This document shows, one piece after another, positions 53,487-62,778 of a DNA stretch of 64,000 bases; positions within the stretch are counted from its first letter, which is position 1; each line of letters starts with the position of its first letter. The translations under genes and the position numbers were made by a program. The notes beneath the pieces are model-generated. The model had not been told where the DNA came from. It did not search any database and saw only the letters and a list, made by a program, of their open reading frames with translations. This DNA comes from Lascolabacillus massiliensis. Its GTDB lineage: Bacteria; Bacteroidota; Bacteroidia; Bacteroidales; Dysgonomonadaceae. The DNA is taken from assembly GCF_001282625.1 (NCBI RefSeq), contig NZ_CTEJ01000001.1, forward strand, positions 744,001 to 808,000, read 5' to 3'.

Positions 53487-53563
53487 CTTTACAAGTGATG
53501 TTTTTCTATAAATTCTAATTCTTTCATTTTGTAACAAATCATAACTAAGCTAGAAGTATAGTG

Positions 53564-54601
53564 TCATGCACTGTTTCTGTTATTTCCTAATTTAATATTC
53601 GATTTCTTTGAAATTAACATTGCGAAAATACCAGCTATAAGTAGCCAGAATAACTGACGACCTCTTCTCATTAGTGTAACCACAAGCCAGATCTCGTTAC
53701 TTTCAACACCTATAACATCTAACATTACTTTATTACCATACTCTTCAACACCAATTTGAGCTGGTATTACCATTCCTATAGTTTTAAATAGAGAGACACC
53801 CATTTCGATAACTACTGTCTGCATCAGACTTATGTCTAGTCCCATCATTATTAATACTATATAAAACTCTATAGCACTGAAAATCCAATATACAATACAT
53901 AATAAAAATGCAATAAGAAATCGTCCCTTATTATCACTGAAGTAATCTGAGGTCACTCTATTCATTTCGTAAGAAGAGTGTATCAATTTATTCGATAGAA
54001 ATTTCCACTTAGTTTTTTTTCTTAGTTTATCTATTGTTTTAGCAATAAATAGTTTAGGATGAACAATAAACCTTAAAACCAAAAAAGAAAGAGCAAATAT
54101 TATAATGATAAATATTATAATCAGTAGAAAGTTTGTGCCATTACTTGTTATAGAATCAATAGTTAAATATAGTATAGAAAATACCATTAACAAAACACTT
54201 GAGATAACAAATAATACCCTATGTAAAAGTATTGAACTAACACCTTTTGTACCATCAATTCCTTTTTTGTATAGAATAGCTGCTTTAAGACTTTCTCCTG
54301 CTATTACACTTGTCGGATTAAAAGCAGATAACATCTCACCAACATGCCGATACATAAAAAGTGAAGAAAATGAGATCTTTTTTCCTGCGTCTCCTAAACA
54401 TAAAGACCATGCAATTGTAGATGCACTGTAGGATATTAATGAAGCAATTACAACTCCTGCAAACATTCCAGGCATCTCTGATAAATACATCTTAAATTTA
54501 TCAAAATCTATTGATCCAATAAACCTGCTTATAAGAATAATAACAGTAGCTAAAAGTACTGTCATAATATAAATTCGATATTTTCGGATGAATGTTACCA
54601 T
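53564..54601 (-). CDS. Lysylphosphatidylglycerol synthase TM / UPF0104 family protein
   Basis: A 345-residue membrane protein with about eight transmembrane helices, matching the transmembrane module of MprF (UPF0104). The soluble lysyl-transfer domain of MprF is absent, so this is likely a flippase-like or unknown lipid-handling protein; lysyl-lipid synthesis cannot be claimed. FNPTSVIAGESLKAAILYKKG is the family's core motif. It stands alone between metA and the lactonase gene. Confidence 0.82.
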   Translation of the reverse strand: MVTFIRKYRIYIMTVLLATVIILISRFIGSIDFDKFKMYLSEMPGMFAGVVIASLISYSASTIAWSLCLGDAGKKISFSSLFMYRHVGEMLSAFNPTSVIAGESLKAAILYKKGIDGTKGVSSILLHRVLFVISSVLLMVFSILYLTIDSITSNGTNFLLIIIFIIIIFALSFLVLRFIVHPKLFIAKTIDKLRKKTKWKFLSNKLIHSSYEMNRVTSDYFSDNKGRFLIAFLLCIVYWIFSAIEFYIVLIMMGLDISLMQTVVIEMGVSLFKTIGMVIPAQIGVEEYGNKVMLDVIGVESNEIWLVVTLMRRGRQLFWLLIAGIFAMLISKKSNIKLGNNRNSA

Positions 54602-54711
54602 AAATTATAGTATAGAGCTATGTCATGCCAGGTTGTGACTTAAAATAAAAGCTTCACTTGGCTTTCTAAGCAGATAATATGATGTATATGATAGATCGAA
54701 TATTTAAGTTA

Positions 54712-55647
54712 TTACAAGTTACCCAATAAAGTTATGTCATGGATGTTATAGGGAGTGGCTTGATAAACAAAGTAGTTCAACCAGTTTATATACAACATAT
54801 TTGCATGTGATCTCCATTTAACTAAAGGTGGTTGAGTTGGATCATTATTCTTATAGTAGTTTAAGGGGGGGGCAACATTATCCATTCCCTTCTCTTTATC
54901 TCTAATGTATTCGTTATGAAGTGTCAGAGGTGAATATTCAGAATGGCCTGTCACATAAAACTCTCTTCCTCCTCGTGATGTTGCTATATAAACACCTGCT
55001 TCATCTGACTCAGATAATATAGTCAAATCGTTATGTTGTTTTATCTCTTCGGCTTTGAGTGTAGTGTGTCTGCTGTGTGGTGCATAATATTCATCATCAA
55101 ATCCCCTGAATAACGGAAATGAAGGGTCATTGACCTTATGTTTAAATACTCCAAATAATTTTTTGTCTAAAGGATATTTTTTAATACCGTAAAAATGGTA
55201 CAGAGCTGCTTGAGCAGCCCAACATATATAAAAAGTTGAGGTCACATGAGTTCGTGCCCAGTCGCATATCTGAGTCATTTCACTCCAGTAATTCACCTCT
55301 TCAAATTCAAGCATTTCAACTGGTGCACCTGTAATAATCATTCCATCAAAATACCTGTTCTTAATTGAAGAAAAATTAGTGTAGAACGACATCAAGTGTT
55401 CAATAGGAGTATTTTTTGGTGTATGAGTAGAAAGTCCCAAGAATTCAATCTCAATCTGTAATGGTGAATTTGACAGTAATCTCAATAGATCGGTTTCTGT
55501 TGAGATCTTAAGTGGCATGAGATTAAGTATGAGAATCTTGAGAGGGCGTATGTCCTGAGTCGAAGCCCGTAAATCCTCCATAACAAAAATGGATTCTTTT
55601 TTCAATATTTCGATAGCCGGTAATTTATCGGGTAAATTTAATGGCAT
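54712..55647 (-). CDS. metA: Homoserine O-acyltransferase, predicted to use acetyl-CoA
   Basis: A 311-residue MetA enzyme of the class-I-glutaminase-like fold, first step of methionine synthesis from homoserine. Canonical positions are all intact: C142 nucleophile in FYICWAAQ, H235 and E237 in VTGHSEY. Residue 111 is Glu (GAPVEMLEFEE); in the MetA family Glu111 gives acetyl-CoA specificity, Gly111 succinyl-CoA. So this is probably homoserine O-acetyltransferase. An eight-C run (54865-54872) lies in the coding strand near residue 260. It follows pyrI by 36 bases. Confidence 0.93.
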   Translation of the reverse strand: MPLNLPDKLPAIEILKKESIFVMEDLRASTQDIRPLKILILNLMPLKISTETDLLRLLSNSPLQIEIEFLGLSTHTPKNTPIEHLMSFYTNFSSIKNRYFDGMIITGAPVEMLEFEEVNYWSEMTQICDWARTHVTSTFYICWAAQAALYHFYGIKKYPLDKKLFGVFKHKVNDPSFPLFRGFDDEYYAPHSRHTTLKAEEIKQHNDLTILSESDEAGVYIATSRGGREFYVTGHSEYSPLTLHNEYIRDKEKGMDNVAPPLNYYKNNDPTQPPLVKWRSHANMLYINWLNYFVYQATPYNIHDITLLGNL

Positions 55648-55683
55648 AATTTATTTTATTTTATAACCTAAATACTATCGTTT

Positions 55684-56136
55684 CTATATTAAAACGATAT
55701 CCTCTTTTTTAATTTTAATCTCGCAGTAATGACACTGTATTTCCACTTTTTCTTTATCAGTAACATGGAATCTGGTCTTCATTGGTTCATTATTGGAGAT
55801 ACATTTGGGATTATTGCACTTAACGATCTCAATAATTTCGTCCGGTAAGATAACTTCTTTCTTTTCAACCACCTCAAAATTACGGATAATATTTAGTTTT
55901 ACATTCGGTGCAACTAAAGCAATACGATTAATCTCATCTTCCTTGAAAAACTTATCAGAGACTTTGATTAGACCTTTAGATCCCATCTTGTTACTGTTTA
56001 AGTTATTACCAATTGTAATACGGTTGTCAAGTCTCTGCAACTGAAGCAGGGAGACGACTTTAAATAATGCCTCAGTTGGAATATGATCAATTGCTGTACC
56101 GTTTTCAAGTGCGGCAACTTGTAATGCTTTTCCCAT
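55684..56136 (-). CDS. pyrI: Aspartate carbamoyltransferase regulatory chain
   Basis: A 150-residue allosteric subunit of ATCase. The N-terminal nucleotide-binding domain (about 1-98) has [12 protein letters not shown] and the C-terminal zinc domain has C107, C112, C135 and C138. It binds CTP/ATP and controls the PyrB trimer. Position after pyrB on the same strand and 36 bases before metA suggests a pyrB-pyrI-metA unit. Confidence 0.96.
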   Translation of the reverse strand: MGKALQVAALENGTAIDHIPTEALFKVVSLLQLQRLDNRITIGNNLNSNKMGSKGLIKVSDKFFKEDEINRIALVAPNVKLNIIRNFEVVEKKEVILPDEIIEIVKCNNPKCISNNEPMKTRFHVTDKEKVEIQCHYCEIKIKKEDIVLI

Positions 56137-56192
56137 ATATTCTAACTATTTATTTCTTTTAACTTACAGATATTCCAAAACAAGTGCTTGAA

Positions 56193-57110
56193 TTAAATCA
56201 CACTTATTCCCATTAGATCACATATTATAGCCTGTCGGGTGTACATTCCGTTTTTTGCTTGTTGGAAATAATATGCTTTTGGGTTCTCATCAACATTCTG
56301 ATCTATCTCTTTAACTCTTGGCAATGGATGCAATACTTTAAGATTTTCTTTAGATTTTGATAACATTTCATTGTGAAGAACATAGACATTCTTGACTTTT
56401 TCATACTCCATTAGATCTGTAAATCTCTCTTTCTGTACCCTTGTCATATATAGAATATCAGCACTATTTATAGATTCGGCCGAGAAGTTAGTGTATTCTC
56501 TGTAAGGAATATTTTTTTCGTCGCAGAACAACTTGTATTTCTCGGGAATATGCAACTCCTCAGGTGCAACAAAGTTAAAAGTGGGATTGAAGTACGATAA
56601 ACCCTGTATCAGAGAATGAACAGCGCGACCATACTTCAGATCTCCTACAATCGTTATTGTGAGGTTCTCAAGAGTACCTTGTGTTTCGTAAATAGTAAAC
56701 AGATCAAGCATTGTTTGTGTAGGATGCTGATTCGATCCATCACCAGCATTTATAACAGGTACTGGTGAAATTTCAGAAGCATAGCGGGCAGATCCTTCCA
56801 AATGATGTCGCATTATTATTAAGTCGGCATAGTTACTGACCATCATGATGGTGTCTTTTAGTGACTCACCTTTAGTTGAACTACTTGTAGCTGAATCAGA
56901 GAATCCAATAATTCTTCCTCTCAAACGATTCACTGCGGTTTCAAAACTTAAGCGTGTTCGTGTAGATGGTTCAAAAAATAGAGTGGCACATACTCTACCT
57001 TTCAACAGATCACGGTTTGGATTCTCTTTAAATTTAGTTGCACTTTCTAGAATACGAAAAATATCCGACTGATCATAATCACCGATGTTGACTAAACTTC
57101 TGGCCTGCAT
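56193..57110 (-). CDS. pyrB: Aspartate carbamoyltransferase catalytic chain
   Basis: A 305-residue transcarbamoylase that begins pyrimidine synthesis. The carbamoyl-phosphate loop is S49-T50-R51-T52-R53 in [13 protein letters not shown], followed by GESLKDT and HPLPRVKEI near the C-terminus. Length is normal. pyrI follows after 56 bases. A minus-strand TACTTTTG -7 box is at 57153-57146; no pyrimidine-responsive leader attenuator was seen. Confidence 0.97.
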   Translation of the reverse strand: MQARSLVNIGDYDQSDIFRILESATKFKENPNRDLLKGRVCATLFFEPSTRTRLSFETAVNRLRGRIIGFSDSATSSSTKGESLKDTIMMVSNYADLIIMRHHLEGSARYASEISPVPVINAGDGSNQHPTQTMLDLFTIYETQGTLENLTITIVGDLKYGRAVHSLIQGLSYFNPTFNFVAPEELHIPEKYKLFCDEKNIPYREYTNFSAESINSADILYMTRVQKERFTDLMEYEKVKNVYVLHNEMLSKSKENLKVLHPLPRVKEIDQNVDENPKAYYFQQAKNGMYTRQAIICDLMGISVI

Positions 57111-57189
57111 ATATTAATTTTTTTCTTATCGAGAACTTTATTTCACAAAAGTAATCAAAATGACTCAAAATAAACTTTGTAAAACCTGT

Positions 57190-58392
57190 TTAAACCTCCA
57201 GGTCAATGTCAAACAACTCAAGCCAGGGAAGTCCCTGAATTTTTAATTGTTCCATAAACGGATCCGGATTAAACTCTTCAACATTAAAAACTCCCGGTTT
57301 TTTCCAAATTCCCTGCATAAACATCATAGCTCCTATTGTAGCCGGAACCCCAGTAGTATAGCTTACACCCTGAGCACCTGTTTCTTTATAAGCTTCTTCG
57401 TGACTGCAGTTATTATATATATAATAGGTTCTTTCTTTACCATCTTTTACTCCTTTTATACGGCAGCCAATCGATGTTTGACCGGTATAGTTTTCTCCCA
57501 GTTCACCCGGATCAGGTAACACCGCCTTAAGAAATTGAATAGGAACTATCTTTTGACCATTATATTCAACTTCATCAATACGAGCCATACCTATATTCTG
57601 AATTACACGAAGATGGGTAAGATACTCCTGACCAAAAGTCATCCAGAAACGAGCACGTTTAAGGGTTGGAAAGTTTTTCACTAGTGACTCCAGCTCTTCG
57701 TGATATATTACGTATGATTCTTTTGGTCCTATTTCAGGGTAGGTGAGAGGTTTATGTATTTCATGTGGCTCTGTTTCAATCCACTCTCCATTTTCCCAGT
57801 ATTTCCCTTTCTGAGTTACTTCACGAATATTTATCTCCGGATTGAAGTTCGTAGCAAATGCTTTTCCATGATCACCGGCATTACAATCTACAATGTCGAG
57901 GTAATGAATCTCATCAAAATGATGTTTCGCAGCGTATGCAGTAAATATACTAGTAACTCCTGGATCGAATCCACAACCAAGAATTGCTGTTAATCCTGCT
58001 TTCTCAAATTTATCTTTGTATGCCCATTGCCACTTATACTCAAACTTTGCCTCATCCTTTGGTTCGTAATTTGCGGTGTCCAAGTAGTTTACACCCGCTT
58101 CCAAACAGGCATCCATTATTGTTAGGTCCTGATAAGGAAGAGCAACATTTATAACAATTTCGGGTTTAAACTCATTCATTAGTGCAACTAATTCAGGAAC
58201 ATTATCCGCATCAACTCTGGCAGTTTTAATTGTTATACCGGTTCTTTCTTTTACACTTTCTGCAATATCATCACATTTACTTTTTGTGCGGCTTGCTAAC
58301 ATGATATCTGTAAAAACATTGCTGTTCTGTGCAACCTTATTGGCTACCACTGTACCAACACCTCCGGCACCAATAATAAGTACTTTTCCCAT
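57190..58392 (-). CDS. Carboxynorspermidine dehydrogenase (saccharopine dehydrogenase family)
   Basis: A 400-residue NAD(P) enzyme starting with GAGGVGTVV (residues 8-16). The length, the CGFDPGVTSIFTAYAAKH block and the absence of a fungal-type lysine pathway support carboxynorspermidine dehydrogenase, which condenses aspartate-semialdehyde with putrescine or diaminopropane in the alternative (nor)spermidine route known in Bacteroidetes. The partner decarboxylase (nspC) is not in the window. A saccharopine dehydrogenase in lysine metabolism is the less likely alternative. A minus-strand TAAGTTTG box is at 58434-58427. Confidence 0.82.
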   Translation of the reverse strand: MGKVLIIGAGGVGTVVANKVAQNSNVFTDIMLASRTKSKCDDIAESVKERTGITIKTARVDADNVPELVALMNEFKPEIVINVALPYQDLTIMDACLEAGVNYLDTANYEPKDEAKFEYKWQWAYKDKFEKAGLTAILGCGFDPGVTSIFTAYAAKHHFDEIHYLDIVDCNAGDHGKAFATNFNPEINIREVTQKGKYWENGEWIETEPHEIHKPLTYPEIGPKESYVIYHEELESLVKNFPTLKRARFWMTFGQEYLTHLRVIQNIGMARIDEVEYNGQKIVPIQFLKAVLPDPGELGENYTGQTSIGCRIKGVKDGKERTYYIYNNCSHEEAYKETGAQGVSYTTGVPATIGAMMFMQGIWKKPGVFNVEEFNPDPFMEQLKIQGLPWLELFDIDLEV

Positions 58393-58615
58393 ATTTTGTG
58401 TATTTTAAATTTGATATTCCTTAGTACAAACTTACATAAAAAATCATTATTATAATGTCTATTGTTGAAAATAGAATCAAAGGGTGTTTTAAGTAGTGCT
58501 TTTTTTAGTTAAAGTGAAATTACTATATTTGTACTGAGCAAAAAGATATAATCCTGTCATAAATAGTAATTATTCTGCACATCTAAGATTGAGTATATAA
58601 AATTGATAACAAACT

Positions 58616-59884
58616 ATGAATGAGGAAAAAATAGAGCAAATATCACGATCAACAAGCGCAATAAGTAATTGGTCTATAAATTTATTAAACGATATCGGCA
58701 TTTCGGAGATAGGGGTTAAGTACCTTAATATGTTATTATTAGCAACTGCTTTGATTATTGTGGTATTTATTGTTCAAAACATAACCCGATATATATTACG
58801 ACTGATTTTAAACAGATCTGCAAAAATCACTAAGATTCCAATTCTTACTCATCTTGAAAAAAGACGATTTCCGCATTATTTGGCAATGGTCCTACCATTC
58901 AGTATAGTTAAAGGATCTATTCCTATAGTGTTCGACCAATTTCCCAAGCTAATGAATTTTATGAATAAGGCTGCAGATGTCTATTTGATATTCTATATCA
59001 TCTGGCTTATCATGTCAGTAATTAATGCTGCCTCTGATACAATACGATTAAAACCAAGTCTGAGAGATAAACCACTTGATAGTTATGTCCAGGTTATCAA
59101 GATTGTCTTTTACATTATAGGATTTATTATACTGTTCTCAATTCTCACAGGACAAGATACAACTACAGTTATCGCAGGCCTGGGTGCCGGATCAGCAATA
59201 TTAATGTTAATTTTTAAAGATTCCATTTTGGGTTTTGTTGCCAGTCTGCAAGTAAGTGCTAATGATATGGTTAGAATTGGTGATTGGATAACGATGCCAA
59301 AATATGGTGCTGATGGTGATGTCATTCAAATAACGCTAACAACAGTTAAAGTTAGGAATTTTGATAAAACAATAACCACCTTACCTCCATATGCATTGGT
59401 ATCAGATTCCTTTCAAAATTGGCGAGGGATGCAAGAGACAGGAGGTAGGAGACTTAAGCGTTCAGTGCATATCAAACAAAGTACAATACGTTTTATCAGA
59501 CCTGATGAACTAGAACATCTCTACAAAATCGAACTTATCTCAGAATATGTTAAAACCAAAGTAAAAGAGATAGACAAATACAACAAAGAAAACAGTGTTG
59601 ACAAATCATTGCTAATCAATGGACGTAATCTAACTAACATTGGCCTTTACAGGCAATATATTTATAATTATTTGAAGAGTCATCCAAAGGTCCACAAGGA
59701 ATTATTACTTATAGTAAGACAACTTCAGCCTAATGAGAAAGGAATGCCACTTGAGTTATACTTTTTTACTGCAACTACTGCATGGGTTGAATATGAAGCT
59801 ATTGTATCCGATATTTTTGATCATATAACTTCTGCAGCGGTCTATTTTGAACTTGAGTTGTTTGAAGATCTTTCGAATGATTAA
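58616..59884 (+). CDS. MscS family mechanosensitive ion channel (YbdG-like)
   Basis: A 422-residue membrane protein. Several N-terminal transmembrane helices (about residues 35-60, 90-110, 120-140, 165-185) precede the pore helix and MscS core near residues 185-260, which contains GLGAGSAILMLIFKDSILGFVASLQVSANDMVRIGDWI. The soluble C-terminus is long (about 260-422) as in YbdG/YnaI-type channels. It relieves osmotic pressure. A TATATTTG -7 box is at 58524-58531. Upstream (58393-58615) I see only AT-rich leader and that box. Confidence 0.9.
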   Translation: MNEEKIEQISRSTSAISNWSINLLNDIGISEIGVKYLNMLLLATALIIVVFIVQNITRYILRLILNRSAKITKIPILTHLEKRRFPHYLAMVLPFSIVKGSIPIVFDQFPKLMNFMNKAADVYLIFYIIWLIMSVINAASDTIRLKPSLRDKPLDSYVQVIKIVFYIIGFIILFSILTGQDTTTVIAGLGAGSAILMLIFKDSILGFVASLQVSANDMVRIGDWITMPKYGADGDVIQITLTTVKVRNFDKTITTLPPYALVSDSFQNWRGMQETGGRRLKRSVHIKQSTIRFIRPDELEHLYKIELISEYVKTKVKEIDKYNKENSVDKSLLINGRNLTNIGLYRQYIYNYLKSHPKVHKELLLIVRQLQPNEKGMPLELYFFTATTAWVEYEAIVSDIFDHITSAAVYFELELFEDLSND

Positions 59885-60022
59885 TTAATTATTAGTTGAT
59901 TCTGATAAAATTTAATTTCAAAATTTAAAAAGAATTTTGAATGAATAATTTTATATCTTTGCTATTTAATTGTTTTAATATAGGTTAATCAAATGTTTAA
60001 CATTTATAGATAACGGTGCATA

Positions 60023-61105
60023 ATGAAGAAAATATATAGTGTATTTACGGGAACAGGGAGTTATGTTCCAACTAAACAAATTAAGAATGATTTCTTTCAC
60101 TCAAATGAATTTTATGATTCAACTGGGAAGAAGTTAGATACTCCTAATGAAGAAATTACCCGTAAATTTGAAGAAATTACGACTATTGCAGAAAGGCGAT
60201 ATGCAGAAGATGATCAAGTCACTTCAGATCTTGCACTTATTGCATCTAATAAAGCTATTGAATCTGCAGGTATAGATAAAGAAGAACTAGACTATATAAT
60301 TTTTGCACACAATTTCGGAGAAACCAGAGTTGATGATATTCAAATAGATGTTTTACCAACGATGGCTGCAAGATTAAAGCAGAAACTAGGCATTAGAAAC
60401 CCTTCCGCAATTGCATACGATGTGTTGTTTGGATGTCCAGGCTGGGTTCAGGCAGTTATTCAGGCAGACTACTATATCAAATCAGGAGATGCTAAAAAAA
60501 TACTAGTTGTTGGGGCCGATGTACTCTCACGTATTTCAGATCCTCACGATCGTGATAGTATGATTTATGCAGATGGAGCAGGAGCAGCTATTATGGAAGC
60601 AAGAGAGAGCGAGACCCCGATAGGTATTCTTGGCCATAATTCACGTAGTGATGCATTGGATTATGCAAAAATGCTTTATATGGGATATTCATATGAACCA
60701 GGACTTGCAAAGAAAAAAGTGCATTTTCTAAAAATGAATGGTCGCAGACTATATCAATATGCATTGTCAAACGTACCAAATGCAATTAAGGCAGGCCTTG
60801 ATAAATTAAACTTAAATATCACTGATATAAGTAAAGTTTTGATTCATCAGGCAAACGGAAAAATGGACGATGCAATCTTGAAGCGTTTGTTTGAGCTATA
60901 TAATATTAATGAAGTTCCTGAGTATATTATGCCAATGACAATCTCATGGCTTGGGAATTCCTCTGTAGCAACAGTTCCTACACTACTGGATATGATTATT
61001 CGAGATACAATGGACGATCATCAACTTGAGAGTGGTGATATTATTGTATTAGCTTCCGTTGGTGCAGGTATGAATATAAACAACGTTGTTTATAAACTCC
61101 CATAA
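60023..61105 (+). CDS. 3-oxoacyl-ACP synthase III-like (KAS III)
   Basis: A 360-residue thiolase-fold enzyme. The triad is C138 (LFGCPGW), H275 (LIHQANGK) and N312 (WLGNSSVAT). FabH proteins are usually about 320 residues; this one has an insertion of roughly 25 residues near 25-50. It stands alone, away from the usual plsX-fabH pair, so it may be a special-purpose KAS III rather than the main fatty-acid starter enzyme. A TATCTTTG -7 box is at 59954-59961, and a short inverted repeat AAATGT-TTA-ACATTT (59991-60005) lies in the leader. Confidence 0.83.
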   Translation: MKKIYSVFTGTGSYVPTKQIKNDFFHSNEFYDSTGKKLDTPNEEITRKFEEITTIAERRYAEDDQVTSDLALIASNKAIESAGIDKEELDYIIFAHNFGETRVDDIQIDVLPTMAARLKQKLGIRNPSAIAYDVLFGCPGWVQAVIQADYYIKSGDAKKILVVGADVLSRISDPHDRDSMIYADGAGAAIMEARESETPIGILGHNSRSDALDYAKMLYMGYSYEPGLAKKKVHFLKMNGRRLYQYALSNVPNAIKAGLDKLNLNITDISKVLIHQANGKMDDAILKRLFELYNINEVPEYIMPMTISWLGNSSVATVPTLLDMIIRDTMDDHQLESGDIIVLASVGAGMNINNVVYKLP

Positions 61106-61123
61106 ATTTACTCATTCAGATTA

Positions 61124-61558
61124 CTACTTATCAGGATTGAATCTGTAAACATTAGATTCTCTTTTCTCAAATCCTAATTTTTGATATAGTTTATTTGCGG
61201 CTATACGACTGGGATGTGAAGTCAGGTCAATCTTGGTTACTCCTTTATCGCGGGCAATTTGTAATGCGTGCCATATTAAAGCAGTACCAAGACCTTTTCC
61301 TCTTTCATCTTTATCAACAATTACATCCTCAATCCATGCTTTTTCACCTGTAGGAATAGTAACAAATACCACTGTTACTGTTCCAATCACTCTTTTATTT
61401 TCATCATATGCAAGACATAGATGAACATTGTCTGATTCAATAACTTTATTAAGTTCATCATATGATGGGTACTCATCTCTTCCTGTTAGTTGGGGCATTA
61501 ATTTCTTAAAAGCATCAACAATACTTTCATCAATTTGTGTTATTCTTTCTATATACAT
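61124..61558 (-). CDS. GNAT family N-acetyltransferase
   Basis: A 144-residue acetyltransferase. The acetyl-CoA loop is DERGKGLGTALIWHALQ (about residues 88-104) after VVFVTIPTGEKAWIEDVIVD, and the C-terminal LYQKLGFEKRESNVYRF completes the fold. The substrate is unknown; EamA-like or protein-modifying roles cannot be ruled out. It is the last gene of the five-gene minus-strand run, 25 bases after the hydrolase gene. Confidence 0.85.
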   Translation of the reverse strand: MYIERITQIDESIVDAFKKLMPQLTGRDEYPSYDELNKVIESDNVHLCLAYDENKRVIGTVTVVFVTIPTGEKAWIEDVIVDKDERGKGLGTALIWHALQIARDKGVTKIDLTSHPSRIAANKLYQKLGFEKRESNVYRFNPDK

Positions 61559-61583
61559 TCTTTTTTCAGGATAATATAATAGT

Positions 61584-62408
61584 TTATTTTTTCAATTGCA
61601 AAACTTGATCAACTTCCCTTATTAATAAAGGGAAAGCAGGAAACGTCATGTCATGTCCATATCCTTGAATTTCAATAAGTCTTGTATCTTTATGTCCTAC
61701 AATCTTCATCATTCGTGCCAAATATGCATTCTCTTCATATCTTCCAAGCATCTCCAATTCACGGTCCCCGGTAATCAGTAATAACGGAGGTGCACTATTC
61801 CTTACATGATAAAGTGGGGCAAACTTATCTACAAATGGCTGTGTATCTTTCATGCCATATCCTTCCCTGATATTAAAATGGGTTATAGTTTGTCCACTTA
61901 AAGGGATAAGTCCGGCTATACTGTCGGCATCTATTTTATATTTTGCTAAGTATTCTTTATTTAATCCAATCATCATTGTCAAATATCCTCCTGCTGAATG
62001 TCCTGAAACAAAAACTTTTGATCTGTCTCCTCCAAATTCTTCTATATTTTTGAATACCCATGCTACAGCCGCGGCTGCATCTTCAATATAATCAGGTGCT
62101 TTAGCCTGCGGTGAAAGTCTGTAATTTACACCAATTACACAAAGATCTTTGTTTTTAAGTGCTTCAGGTATTTCTTTATTTCCGGCTGTAAGTCCACCTC
62201 CATGAAACCAAACAATAGTGGCAAATCTTTTTACGTTTGTGGGATAATATATATCTAAGTTACATCTCTCATTTATTGAATTATTTTGTTGTCTGGTAAT
62301 TTCATCGTAATACGGAATGTCTAAAACTGTTTTATAACTAGTCTCCTGTGCAACAGATAAAACTGTGTAACTTACAAGTATGAAAAATATAAATATCTTT
62401 TTATTCAT
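61584..62408 (-). CDS. Secreted alpha/beta hydrolase (esterase, HSL-like)
   Basis: A 274-residue hydrolase with a signal peptide (about residues 1-20, ending VAQ). The oxyanion motif HGGG is at residues 69-72 and the nucleophile S138 in SGHSAGG. Likely catalytic Asp and His lie in LITGDRELEML and GYGHDMTFP. Substrate is unknown; carbohydrate or acyl ester hydrolysis in the periplasm is plausible given the murQ neighbours. It starts 20 bases after the 113-residue gene. Confidence 0.87.
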   Translation of the reverse strand: MNKKIFIFFILVSYTVLSVAQETSYKTVLDIPYYDEITRQQNNSINERCNLDIYYPTNVKRFATIVWFHGGGLTAGNKEIPEALKNKDLCVIGVNYRLSPQAKAPDYIEDAAAAVAWVFKNIEEFGGDRSKVFVSGHSAGGYLTMMIGLNKEYLAKYKIDADSIAGLIPLSGQTITHFNIREGYGMKDTQPFVDKFAPLYHVRNSAPPLLLITGDRELEMLGRYEENAYLARMMKIVGHKDTRLIEIQGYGHDMTFPAFPLLIREVDQVLQLKK

Positions 62409-62428
62409 GTCAAAAGTTCATAAGAATA

Positions 62429-62770
62429 TTAAAAACAATCTGGATCTGTTCTATTAGCAGTAGCAGTTACAGATTTAAAATCTTTATCGAATCTGAGTAA
62501 GAGCATCTCTATTAGCTTTGTATGAAATGTAGCATATAGTTTTGAGGAGATATGTTTTCTGTCTTTTCGTTTTAACAATCCAAAACGTAACTCCTTATCA
62601 TCTACCCAGATTTGGGGTTTAAAAAAAGCTTCATTTTTCCATATTAATGCACCATAAGTTAATCTTCCATCCTCTGTACACTCCCACTTTTCGGCCTTTT
62701 TATTTTCGATTGCTTCGTAAATCTTATCCAATAAAATATCCGGATGATTAGTCTGAATAATAACTGCCAT
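62429..62770 (-). CDS. Conserved hypothetical protein in the murQ run
   Basis: A 113-residue cytoplasmic protein without signal peptide or membrane helix. It starts 8 bases after murQ and ends 20 bases before the hydrolase, so it is certainly in the same operon. It is mixed alpha/beta with WECTEDGRLTYGALIWKNEAFFKPQIWVDDKELRFGLLKRKD near the centre. I do not recognise a family, so no function is given. Confidence 0.7.
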   Translation of the reverse strand: MAVIIQTNHPDILLDKIYEAIENKKAEKWECTEDGRLTYGALIWKNEAFFKPQIWVDDKELRFGLLKRKDRKHISSKLYATFHTKLIEMLLLRFDKDFKSVTATANRTDPDCF

Positions 62771-62778
62771 TATAAAAA

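Noticed and set aside
53564-54601. MprF-type lysyl-phosphatidylglycerol synthase
   Set aside because: Only the membrane part exists; the lysyl-transferring domain is missing.
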